This document shows positions 18,250 to 27,198 of a stretch of 64,000 nucleotides of DNA, piece after piece (position 1 is the stretch's first letter; each line of letters starts with the position of its first letter). This stretch comes from JANRLL01 sp033762715 (GTDB lineage Bacteria > Pseudomonadota > Alphaproteobacteria > Rickettsiales > SXRF01), in the NCBI GenBank assembly GCA_033762715.1, contig JANRLL010000008.1, positions 62,001 to 126,000 of the forward strand. The letters are read 5' to 3'. The translations under genes were made by a program, and so were the position numbers. The notes beneath the pieces are model-generated. The model was not told the DNA's origin and searched no databases. It saw only the letters and a list, made by a program, of their open reading frames with translations.

Positions 18250-19106
18250 CTGCGTTTCCTTAGCCAATTTTCGATATAATGTGTTTGCTCATCTGCCATG
18301 AGGGTGGGGGCATGACCGCATTCTGCGATTTCCAATAGCTCAAGGTTTGGGTGCTGCTGTTGCATCTGAAGCGCGGTCTCAGCGGTCAATAGGTCGGAGT
18401 TTTTCCCGCGGATGAGCAGTGTTGGAATAGCCTGCGCGCTGGGCCAGAACGGCCATAGATTGACGTCTTGAATCTCTACATTAGTGACAAGTCCTGCGAG
18501 GATAGCGGGATCATAAGCCAGGTGGTACGTGCCGTCGGGTTGTTCGTGAATGGAATGGGTGAAGAGGTGGTTCCAATGCGCTTCATCACGGATGCCAAAG
18601 GATGCACAGTTGATGCGTAGCTGCGCTTCGGCCGCTTGCTTGGAAGAAAAATAAGTATTGCTGCTGGCATAAGCGACGATGCGTTTAAGTCCAGCTGCAG
18701 GAATCAAACAACCAATATCATTGAGCACCAGCGACTTGATCAGCCCTGGTTTCAGCTGCGCCATCATCAAGCCCAAAATACCGCCCATAGACGTGCCTAC
18801 CCAATGGCAGCTGTTGATATTATGTTGCGCCAGAAAAGAAAAAATATCCTGCACATAGGTTGGGTACTGATAGGCTTGTGGGGTCAGCCAGCCGCTTTTC
18901 CCGCGCCCTGGCATATCGGGACATAGGACATGAAAGCGTGGTGCCAATGTTTGCGCCAGCATGTCAAAATCCCGTCCATTACGTGTAAGCCCGTGTACGC
19001 AGATAACCGTATCGGCAGTAGCATTGCCCCATTGATAATAGGTTAGACTGTGAGCAGGAATTGTCTCAGAAGCAGGGATATTGCAGCTGAGCGTTTGCGG
19101 TGTCAC
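18246..19106 (-). CDS. alpha/beta hydrolase
   Basis: A 286-residue alpha/beta-hydrolase. The oxyanion strand VICVHGLTRNGRDF precedes the nucleophile elbow GTSMGG (serine in the middle), and CGHAPTL carries the catalytic histidine near the C-terminus. The acid is probably the Asp of RGKNSDLL. There is no signal peptide, so it is cytosolic. The substrate is unknown; esterase, lipase-like or C-C hydrolase activity all fit. It overlaps the start of the upstream PAP2 gene's stop by 4 bases, so the two are probably co-transcribed. Confidence 0.85.
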   Translation of the reverse strand: MTPQTLSCNIPASETIPAHSLTYYQWGNATADTVICVHGLTRNGRDFDMLAQTLAPRFHVLCPDMPGRGKSGWLTPQAYQYPTYVQDIFSFLAQHNINSCHWVGTSMGGILGLMMAQLKPGLIKSLVLNDIGCLIPAAGLKRIVAYASSNTYFSSKQAAEAQLRINCASFGIRDEAHWNHLFTHSIHEQPDGTYHLAYDPAILAGLVTNVEIQDVNLWPFWPSAQAIPTLLIRGKNSDLLTAETALQMQQQHPNLELLEIAECGHAPTLMADEQTHYIENWLRKRS

Positions 19107-19804
19107 TTCAATTGCACTTTAAAGATTTTTTGGACGATCGAAAATACAACTGATTTCACCAGGCGCATGACTAGAACCGTGATGAGTATTCCCCCTACTA
19201 TATCAGCGGGGAAATGCATGCCCAGTGCCATACGAGACCAATAAATGGTCAGTGCAAGACAGAGCGCAAACAAACGTATGCCCGAGGAAAGTACTGGCCA
19301 TAATGACATAAGGATCATGGTGATAAAGGCGGCATGTCCACTGGGAAAACTGCGGAACTGCTCATCCGGCTCGTCTCTGCGATCCAGCCCTTCCACCTGT
19401 TCGGAGGATAGCTCGACATAGGGGCGTGGAAACTCGCTGTAATTTTTAATCACAATGATAGTGACGCCATTGATGATGTGACCAGCAACCAAGATGGCCA
19501 ATACACTTACCCATAAGGCCATATGGCGCTTTTGAATAGGTTCGCCGCGAATCGTTTTGATCGCAACGCTTAAGGCGATAAAGGCAATGACTGCACCCAG
19601 ATAATAAGGGAAGTTATGATAATTGCCCAGCTGAGTAACAGCTTTCATCCATAGGCTATAGCTTTCGCCTTGAATACGGTAGATGCTTAGAAATAACGAC
19701 TCATTCAGCCCAAACCAATGGTAAAATACATCCAGTAAAAATTTGGAAATAGCGTGGGCTGTTTCTGCTTCGTTTTCTTCTAATAACATATCAGTAACGC
19801 TCAA
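19103..19804 (-). CDS. PAP2-family phosphatase (membrane)
   Basis: A type 2 phosphatidic-acid phosphatase-like protein of 233 residues with about five to six membrane helices. All three catalytic motifs are present: KNYSEFPRP (K-x6-RP), PSGH, and SRMALGMHFPAD (SR-x5-H-x3-D). Likely substrates are lipid phosphates such as undecaprenyl diphosphate or phosphatidate; specificity is not readable. It overlaps dadA by 14 bases at its start and the hydrolase by 4 at its end, so it sits in the middle of a three-gene operon. Confidence 0.88.
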   Translation of the reverse strand: MSVTDMLLEENEAETAHAISKFLLDVFYHWFGLNESLFLSIYRIQGESYSLWMKAVTQLGNYHNFPYYLGAVIAFIALSVAIKTIRGEPIQKRHMALWVSVLAILVAGHIINGVTIIVIKNYSEFPRPYVELSSEQVEGLDRRDEPDEQFRSFPSGHAAFITMILMSLWPVLSSGIRLFALCLALTIYWSRMALGMHFPADIVGGILITVLVMRLVKSVVFSIVQKIFKVQLK

Positions 19805-21038
19805 TGGTTAGGCCGTGCAGGATAATCTCCGGCGTTTTTGCTTCTATAATATCACACACAATGGCGCTCGAACCTGCCGCTTGTGTCCAGCCCAATGTAC
19901 CATGGCCCGTATTAAGATATAGATTGGGAATTTTAGTTTTGCCGATAATCGGCGGGCCGTCTGGTGTGGACGGGCGCAGGCAGGCCCATTTGCTGATGTC
20001 TTGATCCCATCCGGCTTTCGGCAATAACGAGCGCGCTGCCTTGACAATCGGTGTAATACGCTTCTCATTTATATCGGTGTTATGGCCTGCAAATTCGGCC
20101 GTTCCTGCCACGCGCAGACGATTACCCAAACGGCTATATACCACTTTATAGGTGCCATCGGTTAGGCTGATAGCGGGGCAATATTCATTGGTTGGAATGG
20201 TAATGCTATAGCCTTTCATGGGGTAGATCGGCAGATTGATTCCGTGCTCACGCAACGGAATGGGACTGTAGGAGCCCATGGCCATTACATAGCTGTCGGC
20301 GTTGAATTCGCCTTTATCGGTAACAACGGCTGTGATCTTTCCTTGCTGAGCGCGCAATTTCTGGATATCGACGCCGTATTGGAACTTAACGCCATGGCGC
20401 TCAGTCGCTACTTTTGCCAATTCGTTGCAATAGAGATAGGCATCGCCATATTCGTCGTTGACGGTATGAATGCCACCCACAATAGTGCGCTGAGTATGAG
20501 CCAGCGCTGGTTCTAGCGCATAGCACTCATCGCGGCTGAGTATATTATGCACATCACCAAATTTGCCTTGGAAGGCATAAAGCCCTTTTGCGTATTCATA
20601 GTCGGTGTCTTTACCGAAAAGATGCAAAATGCCGCCTTTCGCAAAATCAAAGGCGATATTGGTTTGTTCGCGGATTTCGGTCATTTTTCTTTTGCTGTAG
20701 AGGCCGAGTCGCAGAATATTCACGCCGTTAACTTCGGCACGGCTGGTGGTGCAATTACGCAAAAATTGCAATCCCCAGGTGATCATCTGCCAATCGGCAC
20801 GTAGGCGAAATACGAGCGGTGCTTCCGGATCGAGCAACCATTTGGGTAATTTCTTGAGTGAGCCTGGATTAGCCCAAGGTTCGGAGTGGCTATACGATAA
20901 CTGGCCACCATTGGCAAAGCTTGTTTCAGCGCCACTTACGGCCTGACGATCCAATACTGTGACCTCATGCCCTCTGCGTCCCAATTCATATGCGGTGGTT
21001 ACGCCGAGCAAGCCTGATCCAAGAACTATTATTTTCAT
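19791..21038 (-). CDS. dadA: D-amino acid dehydrogenase small subunit
   Basis: A FAD-dependent membrane-associated enzyme that oxidises D-amino acids to 2-oxo acids and feeds electrons to the respiratory chain. The FAD-binding GxGxxG is at residues 7-12, followed by ELGRRGHEVTVLDRQ. DadA signatures are ETSFANGGQLSYSHSEPWANP (near 38-58) and the C-terminal LNTGHGTLGWTQAAGS. The 415-residue length is standard. The usual alanine racemase partner is not adjacent. It is first in a minus-strand operon with the PAP2 and hydrolase genes, and divergent from virB3. Confidence 0.94.
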   Translation of the reverse strand: MKIIVLGSGLLGVTTAYELGRRGHEVTVLDRQAVSGAETSFANGGQLSYSHSEPWANPGSLKKLPKWLLDPEAPLVFRLRADWQMITWGLQFLRNCTTSRAEVNGVNILRLGLYSKRKMTEIREQTNIAFDFAKGGILHLFGKDTDYEYAKGLYAFQGKFGDVHNILSRDECYALEPALAHTQRTIVGGIHTVNDEYGDAYLYCNELAKVATERHGVKFQYGVDIQKLRAQQGKITAVVTDKGEFNADSYVMAMGSYSPIPLREHGINLPIYPMKGYSITIPTNEYCPAISLTDGTYKVVYSRLGNRLRVAGTAEFAGHNTDINEKRITPIVKAARSLLPKAGWDQDISKWACLRPSTPDGPPIIGKTKIPNLYLNTGHGTLGWTQAAGSSAIVCDIIEAKTPEIILHGLTIERY

Positions 21039-21217
21039 ATATTACAGAATGTTAATGTGTGAGATGTTAAAGATAATGCCCTAAATCTATAGTGTTCTCG
21101 CTCAGGCCTGTCATCAATAATTTTTATAAGGGACTAACTATGGCCATTGCAACAAAACTGCAACAATTCTGTGTTACCATAATGGCATGTGATTTATTCA
21201 CCCTTTCTTAAGCAACC

Positions 21218-21223
21218 TATAAT
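21218..21223 (+). promoter_or_regulatory. possible -10 box upstream of virB3
   Basis: A perfect TATAAT at 21218-21223, 30 bases before the virB3 ATG. The -35 region is weak (TTATTC-like), so an activator or an alternative promoter is possible. Confidence 0.35.
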
Positions 21224-21253
21224 AGAAACTATTGATGTAAGGAGATTTTTACT

Positions 21254-21550
21254 ATGTCTGGCAGGCTTCAATCGGATCCATTGTTTCAAGGCCTTACTCG
21301 CCCGACGATGATCGCGGGCGTTAGCTACATGTATTTCGTGATCAACGCGTTGGTTACGATGATTGCCTACATCAATACCCAAAATTTCATGATTCTTTTC
21401 ATCGTGGCGCCTTCAGTGCATTTGTTGGGCTATCTCATTTGTTTAAAAGAGCCGCGCGCTATTGAGCTTTTCATTGTCAAAATGAGTAAAGGCTACAAAT
21501 GCCCTAATCGCAGTTACCACGGATATACCAACTCTTATGACCCATATTAG
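21254..21550 (+). CDS. virB3: type IV secretion protein VirB3
   Basis: A 98-residue inner-membrane T4SS component. The N-terminal DPLFQGLTRPTMIAGVSY is the VirB3 signature (short polar head, LTRP, then two hydrophobic segments at about 18-40 and 44-63). VirB3 supports pilus and substrate handling together with VirB4. It has a good ribosome-binding site (AAGGAGA). virB4 starts 2 bases after its stop, and three virB6 genes follow, the order known from the Rickettsiales rvh cluster. Confidence 0.93.
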   Translation: MSGRLQSDPLFQGLTRPTMIAGVSYMYFVINALVTMIAYINTQNFMILFIVAPSVHLLGYLICLKEPRAIELFIVKMSKGYKCPNRSYHGYTNSYDPY

Positions 21551-21552
21551 CA

Positions 21553-23979
21553 ATGAGCATGAATCTTAAGCGCAGAAAAGTTAGAAAGGCCGCCTATTCA
21601 AAAGCAGAGGCATCGGCCTCTATTTTTATTCCCTATGATTACCATTGGGATAACGACACTATTGTCACCAAGAAAAAAGAATTTCTGCAGATCATCAAGC
21701 TAGACGGTTTCTCATTCGAAACAGCGGATGATGAAGACGTAGACATGAAAAAAATGGTCCGCAACTCGCTGCTCAAAAGCTTAGCGGACGGTACATTTGC
21801 GGTGTGGTTTCACACGGTACGCCGCCGTCAGAGTGCGTATCCTTCCGGCAAGCAGCCCCCTGGTTTTCCAGCCTATGTAGATAAGCTATGGAAAGAGAAA
21901 CATCACTCTAAAGACTCCTATATCAATGAACTGTATATCACCGTGGTGCGCAAAGCCGACACCAAAGGTGCGGCAAAAATTCACCATTATCTGAAAAAGG
22001 CATCGGAAGCTGGCAATAAAATGTCGCAGATCGATGCTCTGCGCGAAGTGCAAAAAGAACTTGCCGAAGCGGTGAATCGTTTAGTGGCGACCTTGCGCGA
22101 TTACGGTGCGCGTAAACTCACCACCTATGAAAATGAACATGGCGCTTTTTCGGAGCCGTTAGAATTTTTGGCTAAGATTGTCAATTGCGGCTTCACCCAG
22201 CCTATTCGCTACACGGCAACCAATATTGCGCACACTCTGCCGATTTACCGGCTCTATTTCGGTGATCGTGCGATTGAGGTGGCTGGTGCGCCGCAGCCGC
22301 GCTTTGCCGGGCTGATTAGCATCAAAGAATATGGGCCGGCAACAGCCGCGGGTATTTTAGACGGCTTCTTACAATTGCCCTTTGAGTTTATCATCGCGCA
22401 GTCATTCGTATTCCATAACCGCAGTGTAAATATTGGCCGGATGCAGATGCGCCAACGGCGCATGATGGCGGCGGAAGATGCGGCGATTTCGCAAATTGCT
22501 GAAATCAGCGACGCGCTCGATATGGCGATGAGCGGTCACGTAGCCTTTGGCCCACATCATTTGAGCGTAATGTGCTTTGAAGAAAGCATGCATGATTTGG
22601 AAAAAGTGCTCTCGATGGCGATTGCTGAGTTGGTGAATTTAGGTATCAACCCGGTGCGCGAGAAATTCGTGATGGAGCCAGTATTCTGGGCGCAATTGCC
22701 GGGTAATTTTGATTATGTCGCGCGTGGTGCTGATATCAGCACCATGAACTTGGCCGGCTTTGCTAGCTTACATAATTATCCAACAGGTAAGATTGCCAAC
22801 AACCATTGGGGTGATGCGGTTACTGTATTCGATACCTCATCTGGTACGCCATACTTTTTTAACTTCCATAACCGTGACGTAGGTCATACGACGATCATCG
22901 GTCCGACCGGTGCGGGTAAAACGGTGCTACTCAACTTCCTGTGTTGTCAGGCGCAGAAATTTAATTGCCGGATTTTCTTCTTCGATAAAGATCGTGGCGC
23001 TGAAATTTTTATTCGTGCGATCAGCGGTAAATATACTGTGATCGAGCCGGGTGAACCCTGTCATTTCAATCCACTGCAATTGCCGGATACGCCTGAAAAT
23101 CGCACATTCCTAACGGAATGGTTGCATACATTAGTAACGGTGCATGATGAGCCTTTCACGGCTGATGATATGGACCGCATCAACGAAGCTATCGTCGGCA
23201 ACTTCAAGCTGTCGCCAAAAGATCGTATTTTGCGCAATATTGCGCCGTTCTTAGGAATCGAAGGGCCAGGTACGATTGCAGGACGTTTGCGGATGTGGCA
23301 TAGCGGCGGGCCATATTCTGGTTTGTTCGACAACCCAACGGACGTAGTTGATTTCAGCACGGGTAACGGCTTCGGATTTGAAATGGGTGAGGTACTCAAA
23401 GAGCGTGTAAGCCTTGCGCCGACCTTGCTTTATTTATTCCATCGTATCAACTTGTCGCTCGACGGCACGCCTACGATCATCGTACTCGACGAAGCATGGG
23501 CGCTGATCGATAACAAAATCTTTGCCGGACGTATTCGCGATTGGCTGAAGACATTGCGTAAACTCAACGGCATGGTGGTGTTTGCCACGCAAAGCGTAGA
23601 AGATGCAAGTAATAGCGCCATCAGTGAAACCCTGATTCAACAAACGGCAACTCAAGTATTCTTGCCGAATCCGAAAGCAACCGAAGCCTATAAAAAAGCC
23701 TTCATGGTGTCAGATCGCGAATTCAATCTGCTCAAAACCACCGACCCATCCAGCCGCTACTTCTTGGTGAAACAAGGTAAAGACGTGGTTGTGGCGCGGA
23801 TTGATTTGTCGGGAATGGATGATGTGATTAACGTACTGTCGGCCCGCGCGGAAACCGTCATTATTCTAGATGAGGTACGTTCGCAGGTAGGTGATGCGCC
23901 TGAGGCCTGGATGCCTATATTCCAGGAACGCATACGATTGGAGAAAGAGAAACTTGCTAGTAAAGAAAGCAAAAAATAA
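21553..23979 (+). CDS. virB4: type IV secretion ATPase VirB4
   Basis: The cytoplasmic ATPase that powers T4SS assembly and transport. The 808 residues comprise an N-terminal CagE/VirB4 domain and a C-terminal RecA-like ATPase domain. Walker A is GPTGAGKT at residues 450-457. Walker B ends in Asp646-Glu647 (IIVLDEAW). An arginine/glutamine motif follows in FATQSVEDA. It begins 2 bases after virB3 and overlaps the first virB6, so the genes are translationally coupled. Confidence 0.97.
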   Translation: MSMNLKRRKVRKAAYSKAEASASIFIPYDYHWDNDTIVTKKKEFLQIIKLDGFSFETADDEDVDMKKMVRNSLLKSLADGTFAVWFHTVRRRQSAYPSGKQPPGFPAYVDKLWKEKHHSKDSYINELYITVVRKADTKGAAKIHHYLKKASEAGNKMSQIDALREVQKELAEAVNRLVATLRDYGARKLTTYENEHGAFSEPLEFLAKIVNCGFTQPIRYTATNIAHTLPIYRLYFGDRAIEVAGAPQPRFAGLISIKEYGPATAAGILDGFLQLPFEFIIAQSFVFHNRSVNIGRMQMRQRRMMAAEDAAISQIAEISDALDMAMSGHVAFGPHHLSVMCFEESMHDLEKVLSMAIAELVNLGINPVREKFVMEPVFWAQLPGNFDYVARGADISTMNLAGFASLHNYPTGKIANNHWGDAVTVFDTSSGTPYFFNFHNRDVGHTTIIGPTGAGKTVLLNFLCCQAQKFNCRIFFFDKDRGAEIFIRAISGKYTVIEPGEPCHFNPLQLPDTPENRTFLTEWLHTLVTVHDEPFTADDMDRINEAIVGNFKLSPKDRILRNIAPFLGIEGPGTIAGRLRMWHSGGPYSGLFDNPTDVVDFSTGNGFGFEMGEVLKERVSLAPTLLYLFHRINLSLDGTPTIIVLDEAWALIDNKIFAGRIRDWLKTLRKLNGMVVFATQSVEDASNSAISETLIQQTATQVFLPNPKATEAYKKAFMVSDREFNLLKTTDPSSRYFLVKQGKDVVVARIDLSGMDDVINVLSARAETVIILDEVRSQVGDAPEAWMPIFQERIRLEKEKLASKESKK

Positions 23980-25645
23980 AGCATGGTTTTCTAAAGCAGC
24001 TGTATTATTGGCCTTCTTCTTATTGCCAGTTTTGCTGCCTGTGTCTTCCTATGCCTATAATTTCAGCGATCAAGTTTTAATTCGGATGGAGAATCCATCT
24101 GGTGGCTATAAAGAATGCCCTACCTCCACGGGCAGCAATGTATTTTGCGATGAAATCTTACAGAACCTCAATAATCCTTATTTAGATGTCTGCCCTAACG
24201 TCGAGGGGCTGACGCTGCGGATTGTTAAATGTGTCTTGGATACATTCTTGGTTGCGGCAAATCGTGTGTTGGTACCGATTTCAAATTTCATGGCAAGCAC
24301 CGTGCAAGCTGCCTGTGTGTTAGCGGTTGCTATATTAGGCATTTCGATGATTAGCGGTAAAGCGCGCAACGCATGGAAAGAATCTGCCATCCTTATGACC
24401 AAAATTTCCTTGGTACTTGTGTTTTCTAATAGTTTTGGCGCCGAATATTTTAATGCCAATGGCGGTCTATTTGGCGTATTGCTCGATACTATGAATGACA
24501 TTCTAGATCGTGTGACCTTGAGTATGGAGTGGATCGATGGGGGGTGCGTATTAAGCCAGAACGATGCCGACGGCCTTAGAGCTTTCTGGTTGATGGATTG
24601 CGTTATTGAAAACCTGATTGGCGGTATTTATACCCTAGGTTCATTAGCCGGTGGCTTGTTAGGTTTTATCGTCGCCAGCTTCTTTTCCGGCGCTATTGGC
24701 GTGTTTGTAGCTGCCATGGTAGGAGCGTTGATCGTCCTGTTTTGTTTTGCGGTGGTGCGGGCGGTCTATATTTATTTAATCTCGATGATGGCCCTCTCGA
24801 TGATGGTGATTATTTCACCACTGGTCATACCACTTGCGCTATTTCAGTCGACCGTCGGTTATTTTGAAAAATGGGTTAGAAAAACTATTGGCTTTATGCT
24901 GCAACCGATTTTCTTATTTGTGTATATTTCGCTACTTATATCTACCTTTAATCTAGTCATTTTTGGCGAATCAAGCAATGCGTATAATCCACTCTCGCTG
25001 GCTGATGTATTATGGAATCAACCGGCATCTGGTGACTGTAAATTGCCGCCTTCATATCGGCGAGGTAGCCAGACATTGATTTCGCATACGGGCACGCAAA
25101 GACATCTAGGACTTCGCCTAAAATGTAGCGGTGCATATGGTGAGCGTTCTCATGGGCAGGAAGCTGTTACCTTCAACCCGCGCAAGGCCGCTTCATCGGC
25201 TGGACTGCGCATGGAAAAACTCGATACCGGTGTGATGGGCAAAATTGGCGAACAATTCACCGATAAGCTGAACTGGACGGATTCCACCAAAGACGTACAC
25301 GGAAAAGTCATGGAAGGCGCCGATTATTTTAAAATGGATATGCCAACCAGTGGCGTTGACTGGAGGGTGTTAGCAGCACGAGAACGAGGTAGCGTATCGG
25401 ATGCTACGATCGCTGCTATCGATGAAAACGCTTTAACGGCTTATTTCGTCAAGCTCATACTCTCGCTCGTTATGGCGGTGGTCTTGGCTTATATCTTTAT
25501 GATCCTACTCGATAAGCTGCCATTCTTAGCGGCCAATCTCTCGGGTGACCCCATTGGCGGCACCTTTGGTGTTGGCAATCTTGGACCGCCGGGCGCTGGC
25601 TCAATCAATAAATTACAAAAATCATTTGTTGGGGCGGGTAAGTGA
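23954..25645 (+). CDS. virB6: VirB6-family T4SS channel protein, copy 1
   Basis: A polytopic inner-membrane channel component. The likely start is TTG at 23954 (GGAGA upstream), inside the end of virB4. It gives 563 residues with a basic N-terminus and a signal-like hydrophobic segment ending in SSYAYN. A frame extending to 23891 lies wholly within virB4 and is less likely. TrbL/VirB6-type helices occupy about residues 90-340. A soluble loop rich in Ser, Gly and Lys runs from 360 to 500, with a last helix near 505-525. Periplasmic cysteines suggest disulfides. The next virB6 overlaps its stop. Confidence 0.88.
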   Translation: MLVKKAKNKAWFSKAAVLLAFFLLPVLLPVSSYAYNFSDQVLIRMENPSGGYKECPTSTGSNVFCDEILQNLNNPYLDVCPNVEGLTLRIVKCVLDTFLVAANRVLVPISNFMASTVQAACVLAVAILGISMISGKARNAWKESAILMTKISLVLVFSNSFGAEYFNANGGLFGVLLDTMNDILDRVTLSMEWIDGGCVLSQNDADGLRAFWLMDCVIENLIGGIYTLGSLAGGLLGFIVASFFSGAIGVFVAAMVGALIVLFCFAVVRAVYIYLISMMALSMMVIISPLVIPLALFQSTVGYFEKWVRKTIGFMLQPIFLFVYISLLISTFNLVIFGESSNAYNPLSLADVLWNQPASGDCKLPPSYRRGSQTLISHTGTQRHLGLRLKCSGAYGERSHGQEAVTFNPRKAASSAGLRMEKLDTGVMGKIGEQFTDKLNWTDSTKDVHGKVMEGADYFKMDMPTSGVDWRVLAARERGSVSDATIAAIDENALTAYFVKLILSLVMAVVLAYIFMILLDKLPFLAANLSGDPIGGTFGVGNLGPPGAGSINKLQKSFVGAGK

Positions 25646-27198
25646 TGCACAGACTCCGCCCATACCGTTTAGTCATATTAGTAGCGCTGCTCATCGGTGT
25701 TCTACCCAATACGGCAATGGCGCAAGTGGCATTACAACCAAGCTGTGGCCAGATTATGACTGGCACAGCAACCAGTGGGTTAGATCATACGCCGCTATCT
25801 TCCATGATTACGGCCTGCGCAACCAGTTCAGTACGCTTTGCCAGCGCCTATGTTTTGAAAGCTATATCGGATTATATGGTGCCGACCGTTGGGGCACTCT
25901 TTACGATCGCCATCATCTTTTTTGCGATTAGCATTATTCAGGGCGAGCGGTATGTGGCAACCAAGTCTATCGGCTTCATGATTCGTTTAGCGATTGTAGG
26001 CACCTTTAGCTACAACATGGGCGGCGGCAATGTCGTGCAGGTAAATGGTGGTTGGGGAAATGCATTCTTTGTTATTTTTGATCAGTTATTGGCGCTTGTC
26101 TCAGGCGGTGTGGATCCATTTGTACAGATTGATATTATTATTGGACGACTTTTAGGATTTGCACCAGGCATCTCATTAGCCAGTGGTATGGCGGGTGTAT
26201 TGGGTGGCGCGCTTGTGTCATCTACCGTTGGCATGTTTATGTTTGGCGCTGGCCTTATGGCCATTTTGAACCTGTTATTTTTTATATTGCGCGTCATCTA
26301 TATCTATCTACAGGCCTATATCACCATCGGTTTTCTACTCTGTTTGACACCGCTCTTCGTGCCTTTGGCCATATTCAAATCCGACCGCATTAACTTAGAA
26401 ACCTATATCGAAGCCATATTACATAAGATTATCGCCGCCATTCTAATCCCAACCTTTATGTTCGCCTTCTTGTCGATATTTCTTGCGGTCTTTAATACGC
26501 AAATTGACGGTCTATTCGCAGCGCTCGGCTCTACCAAATGTTATGCAGCTGCCTCGTACGGCCCTGCGGCATGCGGTGATGGTCGTACGACATCATGTCC
26601 ACGTTTATCGTCACAAGAGCCTAAGGTGGGTCTTTCATCAGGTGTGAGTAACCCATACTCTCTAAGCAACGTGGGTAATGTGCGCTATTGCCCACCCGAT
26701 CTTAGACCGTATTGGAAAATCAACATGCCGTTTTACTCATGGCTGACGCCAACCGATCCGGCCTTTTCTAAAAAAATTAGCGATACAGCGGAAACAGGTG
26801 CTGGTGCCAAAGTGAAACCTCCGGTGCAAACAACATTAAACCCAAACCTGCGCTATAGTGCTGATAATAATAAAGCAACGACGCCTGGTATTGATTTCGG
26901 ACCAAACCATGTCAGCATTGTGCAAGATCTGACCTTCACTTTCATGACCATGTTTATTTTTACTGCGCTGATGCTTTCTTTCTTATCGTTGATTCCAGAA
27001 ATTGTTGCAGATATAGCGCAAGCATCGATTGGCGCAATTGGTCAAGGTAGCGAGCTAGAAGGTAAAGCGAAAAGCATGGCGCAAGGTGGCCAAGGAGAGA
27101 TGCAGGGCAAAATGGCGGATATGAAAAAAGAATTATCTGAGAATAAAAAACCAACCATACAAAATATATCATCGACGGTAGGTAAATATGCTAACTAG
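25642..27198 (+). CDS. virB6: VirB6-family T4SS channel protein, copy 2
   Basis: 518 residues: a signal-like N-terminus ending in NTAMAQ, a conserved cysteine-flanked periplasmic segment, then YMVPTVGALFTIAIIFFAISIIQGE and further VirB6 helices (to about residue 290). A cysteine-containing soluble loop of about 130 residues and a final helix near 430-450 follow. The tail is charged and contains glycine/glutamine-rich repeats. The start is GTG 25642 or ATG 25645, both overlapping the previous stop. It is clearly homologous to its neighbours in layout but diverged in sequence, as in rickettsial VirB6 arrays. Confidence 0.88.
   Translation: MMHRLRPYRLVILVALLIGVLPNTAMAQVALQPSCGQIMTGTATSGLDHTPLSSMITACATSSVRFASAYVLKAISDYMVPTVGALFTIAIIFFAISIIQGERYVATKSIGFMIRLAIVGTFSYNMGGGNVVQVNGGWGNAFFVIFDQLLALVSGGVDPFVQIDIIIGRLLGFAPGISLASGMAGVLGGALVSSTVGMFMFGAGLMAILNLLFFILRVIYIYLQAYITIGFLLCLTPLFVPLAIFKSDRINLETYIEAILHKIIAAILIPTFMFAFLSIFLAVFNTQIDGLFAALGSTKCYAAASYGPAACGDGRTTSCPRLSSQEPKVGLSSGVSNPYSLSNVGNVRYCPPDLRPYWKINMPFYSWLTPTDPAFSKKISDTAETGAGAKVKPPVQTTLNPNLRYSADNNKATTPGIDFGPNHVSIVQDLTFTFMTMFIFTALMLSFLSLIPEIVADIAQASIGAIGQGSELEGKAKSMAQGGQGEMQGKMADMKKELSENKKPTIQNISSTVGKYAN

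Noticed and set aside
23891..23953. Upstream start of the first virB6
   Set aside because: This extension is wholly inside virB4 and reads as basic, non-signal sequence; TTG at 23954 with GGAGA upstream gives a normal signal-like N-terminus.
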